Source: Armatimonadetes bacterium Uphvl-Ar1 (GTDB lineage Bacteria > Armatimonadota > Fimbriimonadia > Fimbriimonadales > Fimbriimonadaceae). From it: a stretch of DNA of 64,000 nt. The stretch spans positions 2,914,001 through 2,978,000 of the forward strand of contig CP021423.1 of assembly GCA_002162075.1 (NCBI GenBank). The letters are read 5' to 3'. Below are positions 51,920-60,061 of the stretch, one piece after another. Both the position numbers and the translations under genes were made by a program. Under the pieces are notes generated by a model. The model was given only the letters and a program-made list of their open reading frames with translations, made no database searches and was not told the DNA's origin. The stretch's first letter is position 1. Each line of letters begins with the position of its first letter.

Positions 51920-54696
51920 CCGATCAGGCTCAGGACACGTTGGTCGCGGGCAGAAAGGGGGAATTCTTCCCCGTTCCAGGTGACTAGCTCTACGTCGGGT
52001 CGGCGGACACGACTGCGGGCGCATTCGAGATAGTTAGATTTTTGGAAAGTTGTCTTTGGCTCTCCGATTGTGATGTGGACATCGGCCATTTTGAAGAGAT
52101 TGGGGAGGTCTTGGAATTGACTGAGTGTTGTTGCTTCAGACTCGGAGACGGTCAGGTGGGCTTCCACATCCTGAGAGTTCTTGAGTCCGAGGGTGGCTTT
52201 CTCTTGTTCCCACTGAACGAATGTCCGCCCTCGGATGGCGAGAAGTAATTCGACCTGTTGGTTGATTTCCTGATTGATCGGTTTTGCGGGGGCTCGCCAA
52301 GTTTCCATGTGGACGCTTGCTTTGTGGTTGATGTGGGGGATTTTTTCGTATGTTTCTTCGGCGGTGTGCATCAGAACGGGGGCGATCAATCCGGTGAGTC
52401 GGTCGAGAACGTAGTGGCACGCGGCCTGGGCGGCGCGGCGCTTGGGGTCCGTGGTGGCGTCGCAATAGATTGTGTCTTTGATGGCGTCGAGATAGAAGCG
52501 ACTGAGTTCGTTGACACAGAAATTGTGGATCGCACTCATGGCTTGCAGGTAGTCGTATTCCTCAAAGTGGGACTTGACCTTTTGGATGAGTTCGTCGCTC
52601 GCTTGCATGATCCATTGGTCAATGAGGCTGGGTGTTTGCGGATCGGTCGGGTCGTAATCGGCAAGGTTGGCGAGGAGGAATCGAATACAGTTGCGAACGG
52701 AGCGGTAATTTTCTCCGGCGATTTTGAGGAGTTCTTTGCTACAGGGGACATCGTTGCTGTAGTTGACCGATGCGGCCCAGTAGCGGAGAACGTCGGCCCC
52801 GTATTCGTCGGAGGCTTGGATGGGGTCGATGACATTGCCCAATCTTTTGGACATTTTGTTGCCTTGACCATCCACGACGAATCCGTGGGTGACGACAGCG
52901 TTAAATGGGCGCTGGCCCCGGGCGGCCATACCGAGGAACATGCTGATGTTGAACCAGCCGCGGTGTTGGTCGGAGCCTTCGGAGAACAGGTCAGCGGGGA
53001 GATGTTCCTTCCACTCGGGATCAACATTGCCTTCTAAGACGGCGATGTGGGAGCAAGCGGAATCGAACCAGACATCGAAGACATCGGTTTCTTTTGTGAA
53101 TTCGGATTCGCCAGTTTCGGGGTGAGTGTAACCATTTGGTAGAATTTCTGTAGGGTCGGCGGTGTACCATGAATCGGAGCCGTTTTTGGCGATGTGCGCG
53201 GCAACGGCTTCGATGGCTACGGGGTCGAGCACGGGTTTACCGGAGGATTTCCCGTAGAAAATGGGGATGCCGATTCCCCAGGGTCTTTGGCGAGAGATGC
53301 ACCAGTCGGGACGACCTTCGATCATGCTAGTGAATCGGCCCTTGGCGGAGGCGGGGTACCAACTGACTTCCGGGATTTGCTCCAGCATTGCCTGGCGAAG
53401 AGTTTTGGAATTGTCGGCATGGAAAGGGAGATCGATGCCGATGAACCATTGCTCGGTGGTGCGAAAGATGACGGGTTGGTTGTCTCGTTCGGCGAGGGGG
53501 TATTTGTGGTGGTAGGGTTCGGTGTGGAGGAGGGCACCGAGTTCGCGCAATCGTTCAGTGACGACGACATCGCACTTTTTGAAATGAACACCGTTGAACT
53601 CTCCGGCTTCGGCGGTGAGAATGCCTCGTTCGTCCACGGGGCAGAGGACGGGAAGGCCGTACTTTTGTCCGGTTAGGAAGTCTTCGCGTCCGTGACCGGG
53701 GGCGGTGTGGACGATTCCGGTGCCATCTTCGGTGGTGACGTAATCAGCAAGAACGGCGAGGGATGTGCGGTCAAAGATGGGGTGTTTGAAGGTCGAATAC
53801 TCGATTTCTGCGCCTTTGAATTCTTTGACCACTTGGTGGGATGTGATTCTGCAAGTGTCGAGAGTTTTTTGGAGGAGGTCTTTGAGGAGGATGAGATGAC
53901 CGTGGTCGGTCTTGGCGACGACGTATGTGAATTCGGGGTGGAACGCGACGGCGAGGTTGGCGGGGATTGTCCAGGGGGTAGTTGTCCAGATGACGACGCT
54001 GACATCTTCCATACCGGAGAAGAGTTTGTTTTTATCTTCAAGGAGGGGGAATTTGACGAAGATGGACTGACTGATATGATTTTCGTCGTAGACGATTTCG
54101 GTGTCGGCGAGGGCTGTTTGGAAGGTCGGTGACCAGAGGACGGGGCGAAGTCCGCGGTAGATGTAGTCATTTTCAACCAAACGCTTGAAAATCCGGACAA
54201 TTTCGGCACCATAGGCGGGACGCATGGGGGTGTAGTAATTTTCCCATAGGCCGAAAACACCGAGTCTTTGGAACTGCTCAGACTGCACGTCGATATAGTG
54301 CTCGGCATGCTTTCGACATTCAGCGCGGAGGGTGGGGACGTCGAAGTCGACTTTAGCCTCTTGGAGTTTCTTGATTACTGCTTGCTCGATGGGGAGGCCG
54401 TGGTTGTCGAAGCCAGGAACAAATGGGGCACGAAAGCCCATCATAGTCCGAGATTTGATAACGAAATCCTTGAGAATCTTCTGGAAACCGGTGCCGATGT
54501 GGATGGGGGAATTGGTGTAGGGAGGGCCATCGTGGAGGACGAAACTGGGGGCATCCTTTCGATCTGCTTGGATGAGCTGGTAGATATTTTGGGTGTTCCA
54601 GTTGGCCTGAATGGTGGGCTCAAGCTCAGGGAGGTTTGCCTTCATGGGGATGGAGAACTCGGCGTTGGGTAGGTTGAGTGTGTCCTTCAGGTTCAT
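51916..54696 (-). CDS. ileS: Isoleucyl-tRNA synthetase
   Basis: 926 residues, class I. HIGH is HIGT in NSPIHIGTGFQKIL; KMSKS is KMSKR in GNKMSKRLGNVIDP; WSPTFQTALADTEI and the CP1 editing-domain stretches (VIWTTTPWTIPANLAVAF, DGTGIVHTAPGHGREDF) are complete. The C-terminus lacks the usual CxxC...CxxC zinc finger; only one Cys (YLECARSRVRRPD) remains there. It is followed by lspA with a four-base overlap, as in many bacteria, and diverges from the propeller-like lipoprotein gene. Confidence 0.96.
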   Translation of the reverse strand: MNLKDTLNLPNAEFSIPMKANLPELEPTIQANWNTQNIYQLIQADRKDAPSFVLHDGPPYTNSPIHIGTGFQKILKDFVIKSRTMMGFRAPFVPGFDNHGLPIEQAVIKKLQEAKVDFDVPTLRAECRKHAEHYIDVQSEQFQRLGVFGLWENYYTPMRPAYGAEIVRIFKRLVENDYIYRGLRPVLWSPTFQTALADTEIVYDENHISQSIFVKFPLLEDKNKLFSGMEDVSVVIWTTTPWTIPANLAVAFHPEFTYVVAKTDHGHLILLKDLLQKTLDTCRITSHQVVKEFKGAEIEYSTFKHPIFDRTSLAVLADYVTTEDGTGIVHTAPGHGREDFLTGQKYGLPVLCPVDERGILTAEAGEFNGVHFKKCDVVVTERLRELGALLHTEPYHHKYPLAERDNQPVIFRTTEQWFIGIDLPFHADNSKTLRQAMLEQIPEVSWYPASAKGRFTSMIEGRPDWCISRQRPWGIGIPIFYGKSSGKPVLDPVAIEAVAAHIAKNGSDSWYTADPTEILPNGYTHPETGESEFTKETDVFDVWFDSACSHIAVLEGNVDPEWKEHLPADLFSEGSDQHRGWFNISMFLGMAARGQRPFNAVVTHGFVVDGQGNKMSKRLGNVIDPIQASDEYGADVLRYWAASVNYSNDVPCSKELLKIAGENYRSVRNCIRFLLANLADYDPTDPQTPSLIDQWIMQASDELIQKVKSHFEEYDYLQAMSAIHNFCVNELSRFYLDAIKDTIYCDATTDPKRRAAQAACHYVLDRLTGLIAPVLMHTAEETYEKIPHINHKASVHMETWRAPAKPINQEINQQVELLLAIRGRTFVQWEQEKATLGLKNSQDVEAHLTVSESEATTLSQFQDLPNLFKMADVHITIGEPKTTFQKSNYLECARSRVRRPDVELVTWNGEEFPLSARDQRVLSLIG

Positions 54697-54747
54697 GGAT
54701 GGATTTGATGGTACCTGGGGGTGAATTTCGGGTTCGGGGCGGGACTT

Positions 54748-54820
54748 ATAGCCGGATTTGTAAACGGATACGGGAACATTTGATATGATCGAATGGTCGG
54801 ACGGGACATAGCCGGATTCG
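54748..54820. promoter_or_regulatory. Direct repeat flanking a putative promoter in the ileS/lipoprotein divergent region
   Basis: ATAGCCGGATTtG at 54748-54760 recurs as ATAGCCGGATTcG at 54808-54820, each preceded by CGGGAC. A TATGAT (54783-54788) lies between them, and the second copy also forms a small hairpin (AGCCG/CGGCT) with what follows. It could be an operator pair. Confidence 0.4.
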
Positions 54821-54844
54821 TTCGGCTAGCCGGAAATAAAAGAA

Positions 54845-55879
54845 ATGAAAACGTTGACATTTGCCGTTGGATTGATGAGTGTGGCCTTGGCTTTGGTGGG
54901 CTGTGGTGGATCGGGTGGGGGTGCGAATAAGCAGATTCGGCTTTTGGCGGTCGGTTCGGGGTCGGCGAGTTATTATTCGGTCTCTGAGAGTGGATCGTTG
55001 ACTCAGCTAGCGGTCTATGACAATGCGGGTCAGATTCGTTCGGTTATTGCCGGGGATGCTTCGGGTTCGTTTTACTTTTCTCAGATGAATTCTGATGCTG
55101 TGTTTTTGGCGGAGTTTGATTTGAATGGGAATGTTTCTAATGCAGACTCGGGATTGGCGGCTCCCGATGCGGGGTCTGTTCTCTATAAACATCCAAGCAA
55201 GCCGATGGTTTATGCTTTGGCACCGACATCGAATTCGATGACGCAGGGAACGATGCTTGGGAATGGCAGCATCACCCCGGCGGTTTCGGTTTCGGTGGTT
55301 GTCGGTTCTAAGGATATGGCGTTTAGTGGAAATGGTCAGTTTGCTTATGTTGCGTTCACAACAATTGACCAGATTGGGATTTATGCGGTCGGAGCGACGG
55401 GATTGATTGGGGCTAATCCGATGATGGTTGTGAACACGGTTGATGAGCCGGCGAAGTTGATTGTTTCGGATGATGGGGCGAATTTGTATGTGATGAGTTC
55501 GGCGGGTGGGATTGGTCAGTTTGCGATTCAGGGCGGAAATTTGGTGGCTTTGAATCCAGCGGTGATTCCTTATGCGAGTGCGAACTTCCGGGCGGCGATG
55601 ACGGGGAACGGGGTGTTGTCGTTCTACCGGGAGGATGATGAGGGGATTGAAACGTATGGCCGGACGGTGGGGGGTGCGTTGACGAATCTTGGGGCGGCGA
55701 ATGTTGTGACTTCGGCGGTGACGGATGTTTATCGGTTGCCGGGGACGAACATGGTGTTGCTGTTGACGGGGAGTGGTTCAGGCCGGGTGATGGCGATGGG
55801 AAGTAACGGGGTGGGGAGTCAGTTGGGGACGGTGAGTTTCCCGGCGGGGGTGAAGAGCTTGGCGTTGACGGAGTTCTGA
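54845..55879 (+). CDS. Beta-propeller-like lipoprotein
   Basis: 344 residues. Lipoprotein signal with lipobox (ALALVGC) and a Gly linker, then repeated blade-like segments of the 3-carboxymuconate cyclase (lactonase)/YVTN type: SVSESGSLTQLAVYD, FAYVAFTTIDQIGIYAVGATG, IVSDDGANLYVMSSAGGIGQFAIQGGNLVALN. Probably outer- or inner-membrane anchored, binding role unknown. It is preceded by a pair of CGGGAC-ATAGCCGGATT repeats. Confidence 0.7.
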   Translation: MKTLTFAVGLMSVALALVGCGGSGGGANKQIRLLAVGSGSASYYSVSESGSLTQLAVYDNAGQIRSVIAGDASGSFYFSQMNSDAVFLAEFDLNGNVSNADSGLAAPDAGSVLYKHPSKPMVYALAPTSNSMTQGTMLGNGSITPAVSVSVVVGSKDMAFSGNGQFAYVAFTTIDQIGIYAVGATGLIGANPMMVVNTVDEPAKLIVSDDGANLYVMSSAGGIGQFAIQGGNLVALNPAVIPYASANFRAAMTGNGVLSFYREDDEGIETYGRTVGGALTNLGAANVVTSAVTDVYRLPGTNMVLLLTGSGSGRVMAMGSNGVGSQLGTVSFPAGVKSLALTEF

Positions 55880-56042
55880 AGGGAGATGGTGTGTTCGGCC
55901 CTGGGACTGACCTGGGGCCGGACACTGGATTTGAATTCCTCGACTACTCCCACTCAGCTAGTTTCTTTTTGCTGAAAGCGATCCAGTTCTCCCACTTCTT
56001 GCGCTCGGATCGGTCTGAAGATTGCATACCTTCGAGATATTT

Positions 56043-56714
56043 TTAAAGCAGTCCGATTGACTCGACCATCATGGCTTTGTCTTTGTGCTTGAGTGCCAAG
56101 TTGTTTAGGGCGAACCCAGCGACTCGGGCATGAATGTAGACGCCTCTTTTCGATTTGGCGAGGTTTCGAGCGGCGGTGGCTACTTCAGATTTCGTGAAAT
56201 CATCCAACCGAAACGTCATGAAGTTCACGAGAGCTTCTTGGAAGTGAAGGTCGTCCGCGAGATATGGGCTCAATTTTTTGATCGTGAGAATGGGAGGAAA
56301 TTTCCCTTGGTTTCCGAATTCATAGACGAACAACGTGCAGATTTTCATGAACGAGAGTGAGTCCACTTTCTTCGTCCATCCAAAGAGTTGAAAGTCGATA
56401 TCTTTACGCGCGGCAGTAAAAATTGGCTCCTTTTCGATTCCGATAGCCGTTCTTGCCCGGTAAACAAGGGCCATCAGTTTGGCGAGTGTGGCAGGATCGC
56501 CGCCAGACGTGCTGTTTTTGATGCGGGCTTCTTTTATGAGTGGCAACAGAGTTTTTGCGCTTTCGTAGCCAGTCGTGGTTTTTTGACCGAGCCCGGAATC
56601 GACGGCCGCTTTTAGAGAAGTGATTTCCTTCGTAGGATCCCCCTCCCACCATTTTGGGTTTGGAGTTTCAAAAGTGAGGAAAGTAGTACAGAGGAGAAAA
56701 GCGGATATCGTCAT
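56043..56714 (-). CDS. Secreted helical protein of unknown function
   Basis: 223 residues. Signal peptide-like start (ISAFLLCTTFLTF), then a mostly helical, Lys-rich protein (LKAAVDSGLGQKTTTGYESAKTLLPLIKEA; ARNLAKSKRGVYIHARVAGFALNNLALKHKDKA, given by these parts). It has a HEAT- or TPR-like look but no clear repeat. It lies 46 bases downstream of nothing obvious and is separated from uvrC (which ends at 56761) by the same distance on the same strand, so it may follow uvrC in transcription. Confidence 0.55.
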   Translation of the reverse strand: MTISAFLLCTTFLTFETPNPKWWEGDPTKEITSLKAAVDSGLGQKTTTGYESAKTLLPLIKEARIKNSTSGGDPATLAKLMALVYRARTAIGIEKEPIFTAARKDIDFQLFGWTKKVDSLSFMKICTLFVYEFGNQGKFPPILTIKKLSPYLADDLHFQEALVNFMTFRLDDFTKSEVATAARNLAKSKRGVYIHARVAGFALNNLALKHKDKAMMVESIGLL

Positions 56715-56760
56715 GGCTACTGTTCCGTTTAGCTATTGTGAACCGATCAACATTGAGTAT

Positions 56761-58668
56761 TCAAGCATTTTCCCCTTTGAGATAGTCGCTGATGGTTTGG
56801 GCTTGGCGGAGGGTGAGGGTGGGGACGGAGGCGATGTCTTGGACAGTGGCGCGGCGGATGCCTTCGATTGATCCGAAGGTACGAAGGAGCATTCGGCGGC
56901 GTTTGGGGCCGATCCCGGGGATTTCGTCGAGAGCGGAACCGTGCATGCGTTTGTCGCGGAGTTTGCGGTGGAAGGTGATGGCGAATCGATGGGCTTCGTC
57001 GCGGAGGCGGCGGAGGAGCATGAGGCCGGGGGAGGTGAGGGGGAGGACGACTTCGCGGTAGCTATAGATGGGGAGTCCGTCGCGGGTTTTGCCGGTGATT
57101 TGGTCGGGGACGAAGATGATTTCTTGTTTTTTGGCGAGGCCGACCATGGGGACGGTGAGTTCGAGAGTATCACGGGCTTCGAGGGCGGAGCTGAGTTGGC
57201 CTTTTCCGCCATCAATCATGATGAGGTCGGGGAGTTTAGTGAATTTGGGATCGCCATCGAGGTAGCGGCGGAGGCGTCGGGTGACGACTTCGTGCATCAT
57301 GGCGAAGTCGTTGGGTTCTTCGGGGTTCCATTTGATTTTGAATCGGCGGTATTCGTCTTTGGCGGCCTGTCCGTTTTCGGTGACGACCATTGAGCCGACG
57401 GGCATTTTGCCTTGGATGTTGGAGATGTCGTAGCCTTCGATGCGGAGGGCGGGGGTGGGGAGTCCGATTTCGTCGCTGAGTTGGGCAATGGCTTGGGTGG
57501 CCCATTCTTCTTTTGCTTCGAGTTCGAGGGCCATTGTTTCGAGGGCAAGTTGAGCATTTTTGGCGGCCATATCGACAAGGCGGAGTCCTTCTCCGCCTTG
57601 GGGGACTTCGATGGTGACGGCGGCGCCTCGTTTTTGTCGGAGCCAGGACTGGACGATAGCGCGTTCTTCGATTTCGAGGGGGAGGAGGACTTCGCGGGGG
57701 ATTTCGGGAGCGGTGGCGTAGTACTGCTTGACGAATTCTTGGACAGCTTCGGTGGGGGAGGCGTCTTTGGAGCCATCCATCATGTAGTTGGTTTGTCCGA
57801 TGAGGCGTCCGCCGCGAATGTATAGCATTTGGATGGCGGCACCTCGCTCGTCTTTGACGACGGCGACGATGTCTCGGTCTTGCTCTTCAGTGCTGAGGAC
57901 TTTTTGGCGTTCGAGGATGGTTTTGAGGGCGGTGATGCGGTCGCGGATGGCGGCAGCTTTTTCGAAGTCGAGGTCTTCGGCGGCGGTCTCCATTTGGGTG
58001 GTGAGATTGGGGAGGAGGTCGGAGTTTTTGCCTTCGAGGAAGCGGGAGACTTGGTCAAGAACTTCTCGGTATTCGGATTTTTTGGCAAGTCCTGCGCAGG
58101 GGGCGAGGCATTGGTGCATGTGATAGTAGAGGCAGGGGCGTTGTTCTTCGCGACCGGACCACGATTTGCCGCAGGGGATGAGGGGGAAGATTTTGTGGAG
58201 GGTTTGGAGGGTTTCCCGGACGGCGTATGCGTTGGTATAGGGTCCGAAGGTTTTGCCGAGAGATTTTCGGGGATTGCGGGTGTAGAGGACGCGGGGGAAG
58301 GCTTCTTTGGTAATGGCGATGTAGGGATAGGATTTATCGTCCCTCATGCGGACGTTGTAGGGGGGGCGGTGTTCTTTGATGAGGTTGCATTCGAGGACAA
58401 GGGCTTCGAGCTCGGAGTCTACGACGATGGTTTCGATATCGCGGATTTTGCGGACGAGGCGTTCGATGCGGGCTCCGTGTTGGGTGGATTTGCGGAAGTA
58501 GGAGCGAACTCGGGAACGGAGGTTGACGGCTTTTCCAACGTAGAGAATCGCTTTGTTCTCGTCGCGGTAGATGTAGCAACCGGGTGAGGTGGGGATGTTT
58601 TTGAGTTTGTCTTCGACGTGGGGGTTGGTTGAAGTTGATCTCTTTTTGGGGGTGGGGGTTTCGCTCAC
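56761..58668 (-). CDS. uvrC: Excinuclease ABC subunit C
   Basis: Makes the dual incision in nucleotide excision repair. From GTG 58668 it has 635 residues. The GIY-YIG 3'-endonuclease is at the N-terminus (SPGCYIYRDENKAILYVGKAVNL), then the UVR motif (EDLDFEKAAAIRDRI). The RNase-H-like 5'-endonuclease follows (IEGYDISNIQGKMPVGSMVV, DLIMIDGGKGQ), then two helix-hairpin-helix motifs (DEIPGIGPKRRRMLLRTFGS, IASVPTLTLRQAQTI). The GTG start was chosen because further upstream is non-conserved and runs into the divergent lipoprotein gene. CATAAT upstream on this strand could be the -10. Confidence 0.95.
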   Translation of the reverse strand: MSETPTPKKRSTSTNPHVEDKLKNIPTSPGCYIYRDENKAILYVGKAVNLRSRVRSYFRKSTQHGARIERLVRKIRDIETIVVDSELEALVLECNLIKEHRPPYNVRMRDDKSYPYIAITKEAFPRVLYTRNPRKSLGKTFGPYTNAYAVRETLQTLHKIFPLIPCGKSWSGREEQRPCLYYHMHQCLAPCAGLAKKSEYREVLDQVSRFLEGKNSDLLPNLTTQMETAAEDLDFEKAAAIRDRITALKTILERQKVLSTEEQDRDIVAVVKDERGAAIQMLYIRGGRLIGQTNYMMDGSKDASPTEAVQEFVKQYYATAPEIPREVLLPLEIEERAIVQSWLRQKRGAAVTIEVPQGGEGLRLVDMAAKNAQLALETMALELEAKEEWATQAIAQLSDEIGLPTPALRIEGYDISNIQGKMPVGSMVVTENGQAAKDEYRRFKIKWNPEEPNDFAMMHEVVTRRLRRYLDGDPKFTKLPDLIMIDGGKGQLSSALEARDTLELTVPMVGLAKKQEIIFVPDQITGKTRDGLPIYSYREVVLPLTSPGLMLLRRLRDEAHRFAITFHRKLRDKRMHGSALDEIPGIGPKRRRMLLRTFGSIEGIRRATVQDIASVPTLTLRQAQTISDYLKGENA

Positions 58669-58714
58669 TCTTTGTCTACCCTTATTATGACGAGGTGGGG
58701 GTAGATTGTGTTTT

Positions 58715-59977
58715 ATGCGTGGGCTGGTTATTGGCTTGGTGGCGGGATTGGCTTTGGTGGGTTGCGGTCGGGGGGCGACTGCGGAGATAGTGGTGACGGT
58801 CGGTGAGTTTTGGGAGATGATGTGGGGGAAGGACGTTGACCTGGCGATGGGTGGTGGGGATGAATGGACGGCTCGGGCTTGGGTAGCGGTTGATCCTCCG
58901 ATGGATGGGATTTTGATTGATGCGATGGCGGATCCGTTTTCGGAGACGGCGGAATGGGTTAAGCCGGGGATGGCGAAAGAACGGGCTGACATGTTGGGGC
59001 GGCTGAAAAGTTGGCGAGATTCGGCTCTGAAGGAAAAGGGGCGTGATGAGGGGTGGCCTGAAGAAGAGGTGAGTTCCCGGTTTGGGGTGGTAGTTGCGGC
59101 CTTGGTTTTAGAAAGTCGGCTCTTGGCTTTGTCAGGAGATGAGGCAGGGGCCCGGAGTCAGGCTATAGAAACCTTGGTTGTTGCGCGGGAGGCGGTTGAG
59201 TCGGCTCCAGGTTTAGTGAAGGCGGACATTTTCCCTTCATTTTTGATTGCAGCGGAGGCGGTCACTCAGTTTCAGCTTGAGCCAGACGAAGTCAGTGCAG
59301 TTTTGGAGCAGTTGGATTTGAATTTGGTGGAGACGATCGGAAATTCGATTGATGGCGAATTTAACGAAACTAAGTTGAGCGGTATTTTGGAATTGCTCAA
59401 TGGTGGACGAGATGCAGCGGAGGTTTTGGTCGCGGTTGATCCGATGGAACTGGGCGGGGAGAGCGGGGTTCAGAGTGAGTTGCAGAAATTACTGGATGGC
59501 GCACGGTCAGTCGTGAACATTGAGAAGAGTGCGCAGTTAGCGAAGGAGCTTTATGAATCTAAGGCTCCGGCTACTTTTGACGAGCTCCGGACGAAGCGGG
59601 CGAAATTGGACGAGCGGGTTGTGAGTGCGTGGGGAATTGATGTTTTAAGTCAGCGACCGGAGAAATGGGATATGGCAATGGTGGGAAAAGCCGTTGGCGC
59701 GTCAGATAATGCGGTTGGCGTCTTGGTTTTTGCGCAGATTGAGCGAAACTGGATGACGAAGATTGAGAGTGCTTACATGACTCAGATGAACTTGGATGCC
59801 ATTCGGATGTCTTTAGGCGGGAAATACGGGGTGGAGATAGAGTTGGTGGATCGACTCACGGGCGAGCCTTATGTTGTGGATCAAACGAGTGGGGTTTTGC
59901 GGAGCAGTTTAGTAGAAGTTGATCCTCAATTTATCTTTGTGAATCAGATTGTTCAGAATGGAGTGCCGCTTCTGTAA
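58715..59977 (+). CDS. Lipoprotein of unknown function
   Basis: 420 residues from ATG 58715. Lipoprotein signal (LVIGLVAGLALVGC), then a mostly helical protein (for example VVAALVLESRLLALSGDEAGARSQAIETL and KSAQLAKELYESKAPATFDELRTKRAK). No family recognised; the helical repeats are loosely TPR-like. It diverges from uvrC and ends 84 bases before acnA. Confidence 0.6.
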   Translation: MRGLVIGLVAGLALVGCGRGATAEIVVTVGEFWEMMWGKDVDLAMGGGDEWTARAWVAVDPPMDGILIDAMADPFSETAEWVKPGMAKERADMLGRLKSWRDSALKEKGRDEGWPEEEVSSRFGVVVAALVLESRLLALSGDEAGARSQAIETLVVAREAVESAPGLVKADIFPSFLIAAEAVTQFQLEPDEVSAVLEQLDLNLVETIGNSIDGEFNETKLSGILELLNGGRDAAEVLVAVDPMELGGESGVQSELQKLLDGARSVVNIEKSAQLAKELYESKAPATFDELRTKRAKLDERVVSAWGIDVLSQRPEKWDMAMVGKAVGASDNAVGVLVFAQIERNWMTKIESAYMTQMNLDAIRMSLGGKYGVEIELVDRLTGEPYVVDQTSGVLRSSLVEVDPQFIFVNQIVQNGVPLL

Positions 59978-60061
59978 TGGTTCATTAGTCTGTCCCGTTT
60001 GGTAGGGGTCTGGCAGGTAACCTTTGCAGTACCGAAAATCCATTGGGACGCAACGCGCACT

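Noticed and set aside
52258-53037. Plus-strand open frame of 259 codons
   Set aside because: Antisense shadow of ileS.
58669-58992. N-terminal extension of uvrC to an ATG at 58992
   Set aside because: It would overlap the divergent lipoprotein gene and lacks any UvrC similarity; the conserved protein begins at GTG 58668 or shortly after.
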